From NCBI GenBank assembly GCA_016716905.1, contig JADJUS010000004.1, positions 496,001 to 560,000 of the forward strand: a stretch of DNA of 64,000 nucleotides. Reading direction: 5' to 3'. Shown here one piece after another: positions 15,477-22,941 of the stretch. The translations under genes and the position numbers were made by a program. The notes below the pieces were generated by a model that had not been told where the DNA came from, did not search any database, and was given only the letters and a program-made list of their open reading frames with translations. Source of the DNA: Acidobacteriota bacterium. Its GTDB lineage: Bacteria > Acidobacteriota > Vicinamibacteria > Vicinamibacterales > SCN-69-37. Numbering within the stretch: the stretch's first letter is position 1; the number at the start of each line of letters is the position of its first letter.

Positions 15477-17663
15477 ATGCGCAAACTCACCAGTCTTCTG
15501 ATTCTTGCGGTCGCCCTCGTTCCGGCCACCGCGCTCGCACAAACCGCGGCGGCCACTGAGGCCCCGCTGACCCGTGGCTGGGCGGACTTCGGCGTCCGCG
15601 GCACCAGCATCACCGGCGATAGCGCCCGATACGAGCGTTACCGCGACCTGGGCGACGGCCTCTTCCTGGAAGGGTTCAAGCTGCGCTCGGAGAGCAAGGG
15701 CTGGTTCTTTGATTTTGATGCCAGCCACGTCGCCCGCTCGGACCAGCGCTACATCGGCAGGTTCACGCGCCCCGGCCAGTTCAAGGGCTGGGCCACGTGG
15801 GATCAAATCCCGATGCTGCTGAGCCGGACCACACGCTCGCCCTACACGCTGGTGAACGGCAACGAGTTCCGGCTCGACGATGCGATTCAGCTGCAACTGC
15901 AGAACCTGTCGACGACCGCACGGCCGGCAGCGTTATTGGATCTGGTCAACGGGTCGCCCACGTTCGAGCTCAAGTCCAAGCGGCACAGTGGCGAAGCCGG
16001 GTTCGAGTTCCTGCCGGTCACTGAGGCGTCGCTGAAGGTCAACTTCAAACACACCACGCGCGAGGGCGCGCAGCCGTTTGGCGGGTCCTTCGGCCACGGT
16101 CAGGTGGTGGAGTTCGCCGCGCCGATCGACCACTCACTGACCGACTTTGACGGGTCGGCCGAATACGAGCGCGGCCGGATGTTGCTCCGCGCCGGCTATT
16201 CCGGGTCGTGGTTCACCAACAACGTGACCTCGGTCTTGTTCGACAACCCGCTGCGTGCCACCGATATTTCCGGCACGCCGTCGGTCGGCCGCCTGTCGCT
16301 GCCGGTCAGCAGCACGCGGCTCGGCGTGAACGGCATGATCTCGATCAAGATGCCCCGCAAGTCGCGGCTCACGGCCTACGCCTCGATGAGTACGTTGAAG
16401 GACGACAACGGCGCGGTGCTGCCGTTGACCAGCAACTCGGCGGTGCTTGCCGCCGCTGGCTCGCCCCAACGCGCCACGCTCAACGCCGAAGCGAAGACGA
16501 CCGCGGCAAACATCAGCTTTGTCTCGCGCCCGTCATCGCTTGTGAGCGTGAACCTGCGCTACCGGTACTTCGATTACGACAACCAGACGCCCGAGTATGA
16601 AGCGGCCCGGCGTGTCTCGTACGACGGTAGCTTGTCCACACCCGCTACGCCCCTGCACTCCGAGCCATTCGGCATGCTGCGTCACACGCTTGATGCGGAC
16701 ATCAAGTTCACGCCGAAGGGACCGGTCGCGCTCACGTTCGGCGCCACCCGGCACCAGGAAGATCGCACCTTCCGCATCTATGAGTCCACCGTGGACAACT
16801 CGATGCGCATCAAGGTGGATACGCTCGGCACGGGTCTGGTCAGTGTGCGTGCGATGTATGAATACGCGCAGCGCCGTGGCAAGGGCTTCGACGTGAAGAT
16901 CCTGACGGACGTGACCGAGCAGCCCGGCATGCGGCACTTCGATCTCGCCGAGCGCGATCGCAATCGGTTCACGCTGGTCGGATCGTTCATGCCCGTCACC
17001 AACTGGGCGCTCAACCTGTCGACGGCGATCGGTCGCGACGACTACCTGAACAGCGAGTTCGGCCTGCGCGACAACAACCACAACGTGTATTCGGCCGGGG
17101 TCGAAGGCAGCCCGAGCGAGCGGTTCAACGTGGGCGCATCCTACTCGTTCGAGGACTACAACAGCCTGCAGCGGTCGCGCCAGGCGAACCCGGGCGCCCA
17201 GACGCTGGACCCGTCGCGCAACTGGGCGACGGACGCCGGCGACAAGGTGCACTCGATCCTGCTCAACGCGGACGTCCTGAAGGTCGCCGAGAAGTTGGAC
17301 CTGTTCTTCCGCTACGACTACAACCGCACGCGGGCCAACTACGAATACATCACCGGCGCGGTGTTGAACCGTACGCTGCCCGAAGAGGCCATCGTGCCCA
17401 CGACCCTGCCGACGCCGGTGGCGTTGCCGGAAATCAAGAGCGATCTGACGCGGGCCTCGGTGGACGCGGTCTACGAGATCAACCGGCACATCTCGCTGGG
17501 CGTGACGTACTGGTACGACAAGTACGACGTGCAGGACTTCACGCTCGACACGACCGCGCAATCGCCGACAGCGATCGTGACCGGCACCAACATGCTGCTC
17601 TACTACACGTATGCGCCCTACAAGGCACACACGACGTGGGGGCGCGTCATTGTGAAATGGTGA
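15477..17663 (+). CDS. MtrB/PioB-type decahaem-associated outer-membrane porin
   Basis: This is a 728-residue outer-membrane beta-barrel with a signal peptide (MRKLTSLLILAVALVPATALA-Q) and alternating amphipathic strands throughout, ending in a terminal Trp (WGRVIVKW). Length, repeated strand pattern and position directly after the decahaem cytochrome match the MtrB/PioB family, which sheathes MtrA. The N-terminal CXXC of Shewanella MtrB is not seen, so it resembles PioB/MtoB more on this point. It converges on truA. Confidence 0.85.
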   Translation: MRKLTSLLILAVALVPATALAQTAAATEAPLTRGWADFGVRGTSITGDSARYERYRDLGDGLFLEGFKLRSESKGWFFDFDASHVARSDQRYIGRFTRPGQFKGWATWDQIPMLLSRTTRSPYTLVNGNEFRLDDAIQLQLQNLSTTARPAALLDLVNGSPTFELKSKRHSGEAGFEFLPVTEASLKVNFKHTTREGAQPFGGSFGHGQVVEFAAPIDHSLTDFDGSAEYERGRMLLRAGYSGSWFTNNVTSVLFDNPLRATDISGTPSVGRLSLPVSSTRLGVNGMISIKMPRKSRLTAYASMSTLKDDNGAVLPLTSNSAVLAAAGSPQRATLNAEAKTTAANISFVSRPSSLVSVNLRYRYFDYDNQTPEYEAARRVSYDGSLSTPATPLHSEPFGMLRHTLDADIKFTPKGPVALTFGATRHQEDRTFRIYESTVDNSMRIKVDTLGTGLVSVRAMYEYAQRRGKGFDVKILTDVTEQPGMRHFDLAERDRNRFTLVGSFMPVTNWALNLSTAIGRDDYLNSEFGLRDNNHNVYSAGVEGSPSERFNVGASYSFEDYNSLQRSRQANPGAQTLDPSRNWATDAGDKVHSILLNADVLKVAEKLDLFFRYDYNRTRANYEYITGAVLNRTLPEEAIVPTTLPTPVALPEIKSDLTRASVDAVYEINRHISLGVTYWYDKYDVQDFTLDTTAQSPTAIVTGTNMLLYYTYAPYKAHTTWGRVIVKW

Positions 17664-17710
17664 TGGTTGTGCGGCGGTGCGAAAGACGTGCTGACTGACG
17701 TCAACATCCG

Positions 17711-17753
17711 AGCACCGAGCACCGAGCACGAAGCACGAAGCACCGAGCACCGG
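17711..17753. repeat. Short tandem repeat (GAGCACC/GAAGCAC type)
   Basis: About six degenerate 7-8 bp units (GAGCACC, GAGCACGA, AGCACGA, AGCACC) fill the gap between the porin stop and the truA stop. The units are too short and irregular for CRISPR. Convergent gene ends flank it. Confidence 0.7.
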
Positions 17754-17755
17754 TC

Positions 17756-18487
17756 CTAGTAGTCAACTCGTTCGAGAAAGAGCCCCGCTGCCGGCGCAGT
17801 CAGTTTCGCCGTCAGCGGGGATTCTTTTTGGAGCAGTCGCTGGACGTCGCCAGGCTTGAGCCCGCCCTTCCCGACTTCCACGAGTACCCCGACAATCCGC
17901 CGAACCATCTTCCACAAGAAGTGCGACCCCATGACGTGCACGATGATCAGGTGGTCCTGCTCGGTGAGCGTCAGTTCCTGAAGCAGGACCTGCGTGGACT
18001 TCTCCTCCGGGTCATCGTCTGTAAAGCTGCGAAAGTCGGCGAAGCCCACCAGATGGGTGGCGGCGGCGCGCATGCGGACGAGGTCAAGCGGTTCGCGGAC
18101 CCACCAGACATACGGCTTTTCGAAGGCAGACCGGCGGCGTGAGAGCTGGTAGCGGTAGCGCCGCGCCACGGCGCTGTGACGCGCATGGAAGCGCGGAGGC
18201 ATGCGCTCGGCCGAGAGCACGTTGATGTCGTGCGGCAACCCGTCATTGATGCGCGCCACCAGAGTGTCTGGAGGCAGCGCGTTGGGCAGGTCCACGTGAA
18301 CGACCTGCCCGAGCGCGTGGACTCCCGCGTCCGTGCGGCCCGAGCCGTAGGTCTCGAACTGGCGGCCGCGCGTGGCCTCCTCAAGGGCCCGGTGGAGTTC
18401 GCCCTGGACAGTGCGGGCGTTGGTCTGAATCTGCCAGCCGGAGTACCGCGTGCCGGCATATTCCATGATGAGTTTGTAACGAGGCAC
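17756..18487 (-). CDS. truA: tRNA pseudouridine(38-40) synthase
   Basis: The enzyme isomerises uridines 38-40 in the anticodon arm of tRNAs. The 243-residue product has the catalytic motif GSGRTDAGVHALGQ (Asp53), the N-terminal YAGTRYSGWQ block, the central RRYRYQLSRR and FRSFTDDD elements, and the C-terminal FLWKMVRRIVG block. Length is normal for the family. It is divergent from the persulfide dioxygenase gene, with only 17 nt between starts. Confidence 0.95.
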   Translation of the reverse strand: MPRYKLIMEYAGTRYSGWQIQTNARTVQGELHRALEEATRGRQFETYGSGRTDAGVHALGQVVHVDLPNALPPDTLVARINDGLPHDINVLSAERMPPRFHARHSAVARRYRYQLSRRRSAFEKPYVWWVREPLDLVRMRAAATHLVGFADFRSFTDDDPEEKSTQVLLQELTLTEQDHLIIVHVMGSHFLWKMVRRIVGVLVEVGKGGLKPGDVQRLLQKESPLTAKLTAPAAGLFLERVDY

Positions 18488-18504
18488 CTGAGTACAATAC
18501 CCCT

Positions 18505-19932
18505 ATGTTCCTGAAACGATTCTTTGAGCCAAAAGTGGCTCAGACCAGCTACATGATCGGGTGTCCGGGGGCCGGTGCGGCGATTGTGATCGACCCGAAT
18601 CGCGATATCGATCAGTACATCAAGGCGGCCGAAGCCGAAGGCGTGAAAGTCACGCACGTCACCGAGACGCACATCCATGCCGACTTTGTGTCGGGCAGCC
18701 GCGAACTTGCGGCCAGGACCGGCGCCACCTTGTATCTGTCGGATGAGGGCGATGCAGACTGGAAGTACGCGTTTGCTGCCGAGTCGGGCGCCACGCTCGT
18801 GAAGGACGGCGACCGCATCACGGTGGGCAGTGTGCTCATCGACGTGGTGCACACGCCCGGGCACACGCCGGAACACATCTCGTTTCTCGTGACGGATTCA
18901 GGCGGCGCGTCCGAACCGATTGCCGTCGCGTCGGGCGACTTCATCTTTGTAGGCGACGTGGGCCGGCCGGACCTGCTCGAGAAAGCCGCGAACATCAAGG
19001 GCACGATGGAGGTGGGCGCCCGCGCGCTCTATGCGAGCCTGCAGAAGTTCGCGTCGCAGCCCGACTGGCTGCAGGTGTGGCCGGGCCACGGCGCGGGGTC
19101 GTCTTGCGGCAAGGGCATCAGCGCCATTCCCCACAGCACGCTCGGTTACGAACGGCGCTTCAACTGGGCGTTCCAGACGAAGTCGGAGGCCGAGTTTGTG
19201 GCGGCCGTACTGGCCGGCCAGCCCGAACCGCCAAAGTACTTCGCTGAAATGAAACGCGTGAACAAGGTGGGGCCCAGAATTCTGCACGGGTTCAAGCGGC
19301 CCGAGTTGCTGCAGGTCGAGGCGCTCGACGCGCAGCTCAAGGCTGGCGCGATCGTGATCGATACGCGCTCCGCCACCGCTTACGCGGCCGGCTACGTGCC
19401 GGGCACGATCAACATCCCGCTCAACGCCAGCTTCACCACGTGGGCCGGCTGGCTGGTGCCGTACAACCAGGACTTCTACCTGATTGTTGACGACGCCTCC
19501 GCGGGGATCGATACGGCGGTGCGCGACCTCGCCATGATCGGTCTCGATCGCATCGCCGGGTATTTTGATGCCGGCGTGATTGATGCCTGGGCCGCCGGTG
19601 AGCGGCCGCTCGGCACGGTGCCGCAGGTGACCGTGCAGGACTTGCAGGCGTCACTGGGCCATCGCGCGGTGACCCTGCTCGACGTGCGTAACCAGAACGA
19701 GTGGGAGGGCGGGTTCATTTCGGGCGCCCAGCACATCAACCTCGGGTATCTCGCCGATCATCTGGCCGACATCCCCCGCGACAAACCCATCGTCATCCAG
19801 TGCGCCGCGGGAGCGCGATCGGCGATTGGTGCGAGCGTGTTGAAGGCGAATGGCTTCGACAACGTCATCAACCTGATCGGCGGCATGGGCGCGTGGCGCA
19901 AGGCCGGGCTGCCGGTGGAATCGGCACGCTGA
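18505..19932 (+). CDS. Persulfide dioxygenase-like metallo-beta-lactamase with two rhodanese domains
   Basis: The 475-residue protein begins with an ETHE1-like metallo-beta-lactamase domain: THIHADFVSG (His56, His58, Asp60), HTPGHTPEH, SGDFIFVGDVGRPDL and GHGAGSSCGK are present. Two rhodanese domains follow. The first (VIDTRSATAYAAGYVPG) has no catalytic Cys at its loop (LIVDD) and is probably inactive; the second (LLDVRNQNEWEGGFISGA, IQCAAGARSAIGA) keeps it. ETHE1-type enzymes oxidise glutathione persulfide to sulfite, and rhodanese domains move sulfane sulfur, so a sulfide-detoxification role is likely. The stop overlaps the start of the ferredoxin gene. Confidence 0.88.
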   Translation: MFLKRFFEPKVAQTSYMIGCPGAGAAIVIDPNRDIDQYIKAAEAEGVKVTHVTETHIHADFVSGSRELAARTGATLYLSDEGDADWKYAFAAESGATLVKDGDRITVGSVLIDVVHTPGHTPEHISFLVTDSGGASEPIAVASGDFIFVGDVGRPDLLEKAANIKGTMEVGARALYASLQKFASQPDWLQVWPGHGAGSSCGKGISAIPHSTLGYERRFNWAFQTKSEAEFVAAVLAGQPEPPKYFAEMKRVNKVGPRILHGFKRPELLQVEALDAQLKAGAIVIDTRSATAYAAGYVPGTINIPLNASFTTWAGWLVPYNQDFYLIVDDASAGIDTAVRDLAMIGLDRIAGYFDAGVIDAWAAGERPLGTVPQVTVQDLQASLGHRAVTLLDVRNQNEWEGGFISGAQHINLGYLADHLADIPRDKPIVIQCAAGARSAIGASVLKANGFDNVINLIGGMGAWRKAGLPVESAR

Positions 19933-20312
19933 TGGGCAAAACACGGACGACGCCTGAGGCCGCTGCGGCATCGTTCGGCGTCGGCAAGCTGACCCGGCAC
20001 CTGTTTGTGTGTATTGGCCCCGATTGTGTGGATGCCGAGCGTGGTCAGGAGACGTGGTCGTACGTGAAGGGCCGGATGAAGGAACTGGGATTGTCGGGCG
20101 CCGACGGTCCCGCCTACCGGACCCGCGTGGGGTGTTTTCGCATCTGCACCGGTGGCCCGATCGCGGTGGTGTATCCGGACGGCACCTGGTACCGGCGCGT
20201 GACGCCCAAAAATGCGGAGCGGATCATCCAGGAGCACATCATTGGCGGCCGGGAGGTGGCGGATTTATGTTTCGCCAGAAATCCCTTGCCCGTACCGGCG
20301 GGGTCCCTGTGA
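19932..20312 (+). CDS. Thioredoxin-like [2Fe-2S] ferredoxin
   Basis: This 126-residue protein has four cysteines (27, 32, 68, 72) in the pattern LFVCIGPDC ... RVGCFRICTGGPIAVVYPDGTWY, typical of the thioredoxin-fold [2Fe-2S] ferredoxins related to the NuoE C-terminal domain. Its ATG shares bases with the TGA of the persulfide dioxygenase gene, so translation is coupled and it may be the redox partner or sulfur acceptor for that enzyme (inference). A tRNA-Arg starts 16 nt after the stop. Confidence 0.85.
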   Translation: MGKTRTTPEAAAASFGVGKLTRHLFVCIGPDCVDAERGQETWSYVKGRMKELGLSGADGPAYRTRVGCFRICTGGPIAVVYPDGTWYRRVTPKNAERIIQEHIIGGREVADLCFARNPLPVPAGSL

Positions 20313-20328
20313 TAGGCTTGATTGCTGT

Positions 20329-20405
20329 GCGCCCGTAGCTCAATTGGATAGAGCACCGGGCTTCGAACCCGTAGGTTGGGGGTTCAAGTCCCTCCGGGCG
20401 CACCA
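20329..20405 (+). tRNA. tRNA-Arg (anticodon TCG)
   Basis: A full cloverleaf: acceptor GCGCCCG/CGGGCGC, D-loop AGCTCAATTGGATAGAG, anticodon loop CTTCGAA, T-loop TTCAAGT. The CCA end is encoded. It is 77 nt long. It reads CGA codons. Confidence 0.95.
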
Positions 20406-20493
20406 TCCGCCTTCGCTCGCCGGAGTTCAGCGAGCTTCGGCGGGATGCATGTTGCGAAGTGTTTGTGCGCATCGGTTTTGACGGATCGTCCAT

Positions 20494-20570
20494 GCGTCCG
20501 TAGCTCAGTTGGATAGAGCGTTGGCCTCCGAAGCCAAAGGTCGCTGGTTCGAATCCAGCCGGACGCACCA
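20494..20570 (+). tRNA. tRNA-Arg (anticodon CCG)
   Basis: A full cloverleaf: acceptor GCGTCCG/CGGACGC, D-loop AGCTCAGTTGGATAGAG, anticodon loop CTCCGAA, T-loop TTCGAAT. The CCA end is encoded. It is 77 nt long and reads CGG codons. It lies 88 nt after the first tRNA-Arg. Confidence 0.95.
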
Positions 20571-20575
20571 TCCTC

Positions 20576-20676
20576 CGCGAAACGCTCGCTGCGGCTCGCC
20601 GCTACGGCTGGCGGGCCATGAGCACTGCGCGCGGAGGATGTCCCGCCGAAGCGGCGAGCGCAGCGAGCGTTCCGCG
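20576..20676. repeat. Long imperfect inverted repeat between tRNA genes
   Basis: Arms of about 28 bp (20576-20603 and 20650-20676, one bulge and one mismatch) flank a 46-nt centre; the core of one arm is AACGCTCGCTGCGGCTCGCC. It sits between tRNA-Arg(CCG) and tRNA-Lys. A shorter related spacer (ATCCTTCGCTTCGCTCCGGATGG) follows the attR copy of the tRNA end, so such palindromes belong to the native tRNA locus. Confidence 0.7.
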
Positions 20677-20717
20677 AAGGCGGACGACACGCGTAAGAGT
20701 AAGACCCCACCTTTTGT

Positions 20718-20790
20718 GGGCCCGTAGCTCAATTGGCAGAGCAGCAGACTCTTAATCTGTTGGTTGAAGGTTCGATTCCTTCCGGGCTCA
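20718..20790 (+). tRNA. tRNA-Lys (anticodon CTT), 3' half carried by the island
   Basis: Acceptor GGGCCCG/CGGGCTC, anticodon loop CTCTTAA, T arm GAAGG-TTCGATT-CCTTC. No CCA is encoded (the gene is followed by CTTCC), unlike the two neighbouring tRNA-Arg genes. The last 44 nt are repeated, with four differences and an encoded CCA, at the far end of the island. The integrating element therefore appears to have replaced the native 3' half. The T stem still pairs in both versions. Confidence 0.93.
20747..20790 (+). other. attL (3' half of tRNA-Lys)
   Basis: The segment from GACTCTTAATCTGTTGGTTG to the discriminator base matches the attR segment. Differences are limited to AA/GT and TT/AC, which face each other in the T stem, so pairing is kept in both copies. 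Confidence 0.85.
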
Positions 20791-20804
20791 CTTCCTAACT
20801 CACG

Positions 20805-22106
20805 TCAATTCAGCGTGTTAGCGGCATCGTCCAAATCGGCGGTTTCCGCCGATTCGTCCGTTTGTGCGAATGGTGTGCGAATAGCGCCGCCTTCCATGCG
20901 GGCGAGCGCTTGTTCAAGGCGCACAGGCGTGCTGGCCAAATGCCCGGCTCGTCGTCGTGATGTTCGCGTGTCCCAGGAAGTCGCGGACGTCATGCTGCTG
21001 GGCGCCGGACTCGAGCAGCCGGCACGCGAACTCTCGGCGCAGGTCGTGAAAGCGCAGCCCGACGATCTGCGCCCGCTGACACGTGTTGTTCCAGGCCGTC
21101 TTGCTCGACTCGATCTGCTCGCCGCATTCGTTGCCAAAGACGTACGCCGATGGAGGGTGCTCGGTGCAGTCCGGTGCGTGTTGCCGGATGGCCAGTTCCG
21201 CGCGCAGCCTCGGCCCAATCGGGATGACTCGAGGCTCGTTGGTCTTGGTCTTCGCCGCGGGCAAGACGATCCAGCGCGCCTCTCCCTTGTCATCGCGCCG
21301 GACCTGCGACCACTGCAGAGACAGCAACTCGCCGCGCCGACAGCCTGTTGAGAGCGCGGCGACGATCAACGCCCGAAGGTGCGCGCCGGCGTGTTTGAGC
21401 AGCGCCTCTTCTTCGCCGGGTGCCAGCCGCCGCTGCCGCGCATGCTCGGCGCGCATGTCCAGTCTCACGACCGTCACGCCGCCTCTCTTGAATGGACTCT
21501 GGTCGAGCATGCCTTCCGCGATCGCCCAGTTGAGAAGGTGTCGCAGCCGGGCCAGCAGACGATTGCACCCAATAGTGCCGTGCGCAAGGCGTGCTTCGCG
21601 CACTGTCTCGACATCTGCCTTGGTGATCGCGTCGAGAGGCTTTGCCTCCAGACGGATCGTCGTCCCGTGCGGAGCCGGGATCTCGATGCGCCGCAGCGTG
21701 GTCAAGTGGCATTCTCTGCCTGCTCGGCTGTCTTCGTACGCAAGTGCCGACCTCCCCATCGCGTCTCGCCGTCCGCTCCAGTGATCTTCCCGACGTATCG
21801 CTTGAGGTACAGGTCGGCCACGTCGCCGAACGCCAGGCGCGCGTCCCCAATCTCGGGTCTCGGCGCCTTCGATCCGAGAAATGTGCCGCTACCGATCTCG
21901 GACCTGAGCCGGTCGCGCCACCTGCGCGCTTCTGTCTTGCCCTGGGGCGGTTGCTCGCCTCTCGCACGGGCGATGGTTGTGAGCGAGTATCGGTACTCGC
22001 GCTCTCCGTGATGAAAGCTGAAGTGCCACGGGTGCGCGCACTTTGGCCAGCGTCGCCGTCCACAGTTGCAGCGTTTCCGAATTCCGTCGTCAGTTCGTTT
22101 CGGCAT
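20805..22106 (-). pseudogene. Tyrosine recombinase (phage-type integrase), two frameshifts
   Basis: Three frames give one integrase. The N-terminal part (from MPKRTDDGIRKRC, ending at 21702) has a Cys-containing arm-binding start and a core-binding region. The middle part carries catalytic residues (TGCRRGELL, HDLRREFACR, LGHANITTTSR). The C-terminal tail reads LASTPVRLEQALARMEGG up to the stop. The first shift is near 21710, where one base seems missing; the second is near 20945, where one base seems extra. At the position of the catalytic tyrosine (normally SRYL) the sequence gives SR-H-L once the shift is corrected, so the nucleophile is lost too. The 3' end abuts attL, as in tRNA-targeting integrases. 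Judged non-functional. Confidence 0.85.
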
Positions 22107-22152
22107 CTTGGCGTTCCTTCCGCTGGTCCGGCCTGTGAGCAGACTCTTGCTT

Positions 22153-22392
22153 TCAAACCGGTCGCGTTGTGTGTTCGATCGGTGTCGTGCTCGTGTCAAG
22201 CCAGGCGTCGATCCACTCGGGTCTGAATCTCAGCGATCGCCGGCCTCCGACTCGTGCGAACCGGATCCTGCCGCGGCTGACCTCCCGCTTGATCGTCGCT
22301 TCAGACACTGCAGCTCGCGCCGCGGCGCGGCGGAGTGTCAACCACACGGTGTCGCCGAATCGATCTGCTGTCCTGGCCTGTTCGTTATTCAT
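22153..22392 (-). CDS. Excisionase-like helix-turn-helix protein
   Basis: A 79-residue protein with a MerR/excisionase-type winged helix: WLTLRRAAARAAVSEATIKREVSRGRIRFARVGGRRSLRFRPEWIDAWLD. It starts at the ATG (MNNEQARTAD) preceded by GAGGACG; the open frame extends much further upstream but is non-coding in character. It lies 46 nt upstream of the integrase on the same strand, the usual xis-int order, and probably binds att arms or its own promoter. Confidence 0.75.
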   Translation of the reverse strand: MNNEQARTADRFGDTVWLTLRRAAARAAVSEATIKREVSRGRIRFARVGGRRSLRFRPEWIDAWLDTSTTPIEHTTRPV

Positions 22393-22512
22393 ACCATCGT
22401 CCTCGCACTGTTTGGTACTGCCATTTGTCCGAGTCGTGATCTGCGATGTGATCCGACAGTGGTTTTGCCCGAGCACAACACCGTGACCATCACGCAACTG
22501 CCGATCCGGGCT

Positions 22513-22588
22513 GCGCCGAGGGTCCGTCAAGGCCGCAGCCGCGCAAGCGGGCGGCGCACTGTGCCGAGCCTTGACGGACCCTCGGTGC
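22513..22588. repeat. 21-bp inverted repeat, 34-nt loop
   Basis: The left arm, with core CGAGGGTCCGTCAAGGC, pairs with the right arm (GCCTTGACGGACCCTCG core) at 20 of 21 positions. Both arms contain GGGTCCGTCAA or its complement. Confidence 0.8.
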
Positions 22589-22686
22589 AGCCCGACAATC
22601 GCCCGGCGTGATGGCCACGCATCGACACCAGACGCGACACGCGTTGATCCGTTCTTGAGTTCACTGACAGTCCTCATCCTGGGCAA

Positions 22687-22772
22687 GGGGAGAGCGACCC
22701 CGTCGGCGATCCGTGGCCGGCGCGCATGGCGCGCTGGTCAGGGACCGCCGCGATCGAGGGGTCGCTCTCCCC
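22687..22772. repeat. 15-bp perfect inverted repeat, extended imperfectly
   Basis: GGGGAGAGCGACCCC and its complement GGGGTCGCTCTCCCC are separated by 56 nt. Pairing continues imperfectly on both sides (GGCAA/TTGCC outside, CGATC/GATCG inside), giving a cruciform-capable block. Confidence 0.75.
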
Positions 22773-22879
22773 GTTGCCCAGGCACCTGCACCTGTCCACT
22801 GACGCGCTGGCCCCTGCCGTTTCGCGCCGAATCTCGGGCGGTGTGGGGCATTCCAGGGGCCACCCACGTAGCCAGCGAC

Positions 22880-22910
22880 CCCGCCACCGTCTGGAAGACA
22901 CGGTGGCGGG
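22880..22910. terminator. Hairpin downstream of the island operon
   Basis: CCCGCCACCGT and ACGGTGGCGGG form an 11-bp perfect stem with a 9-nt loop, about 30 nt past the stop of the leftward operon. There is no T tract after it. It probably ends or stabilises that message. Confidence 0.5.
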
Positions 22911-22941
22911 TCATATGACTCCCGCGTAGGTGCCGAACCGG

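Larger units (their letters stand above)
22393..22941. other. Non-coding stretch with large inverted repeats
   Basis: About 550 nt between the excisionase-like start and the stop of the next operon hold no convincing gene. They do hold three stem-loops, listed separately, two of them with long arms. This is the only such structured region in the island and is a candidate transfer or replication origin (inference only). Confidence 0.6.

Noticed and set aside
17711..17753. CRISPR-like repeat array
   Set aside because: Units of 7-8 bp with no spacers; a simple tandem repeat. The same applies to 59941-59971.
20930..21760. Programmed frameshifting in the integrase gene
   Set aside because: No slippery heptamer or downstream fold is apparent at either shift, the shifts are in opposite senses 760 nt apart, and the catalytic Tyr is also missing.
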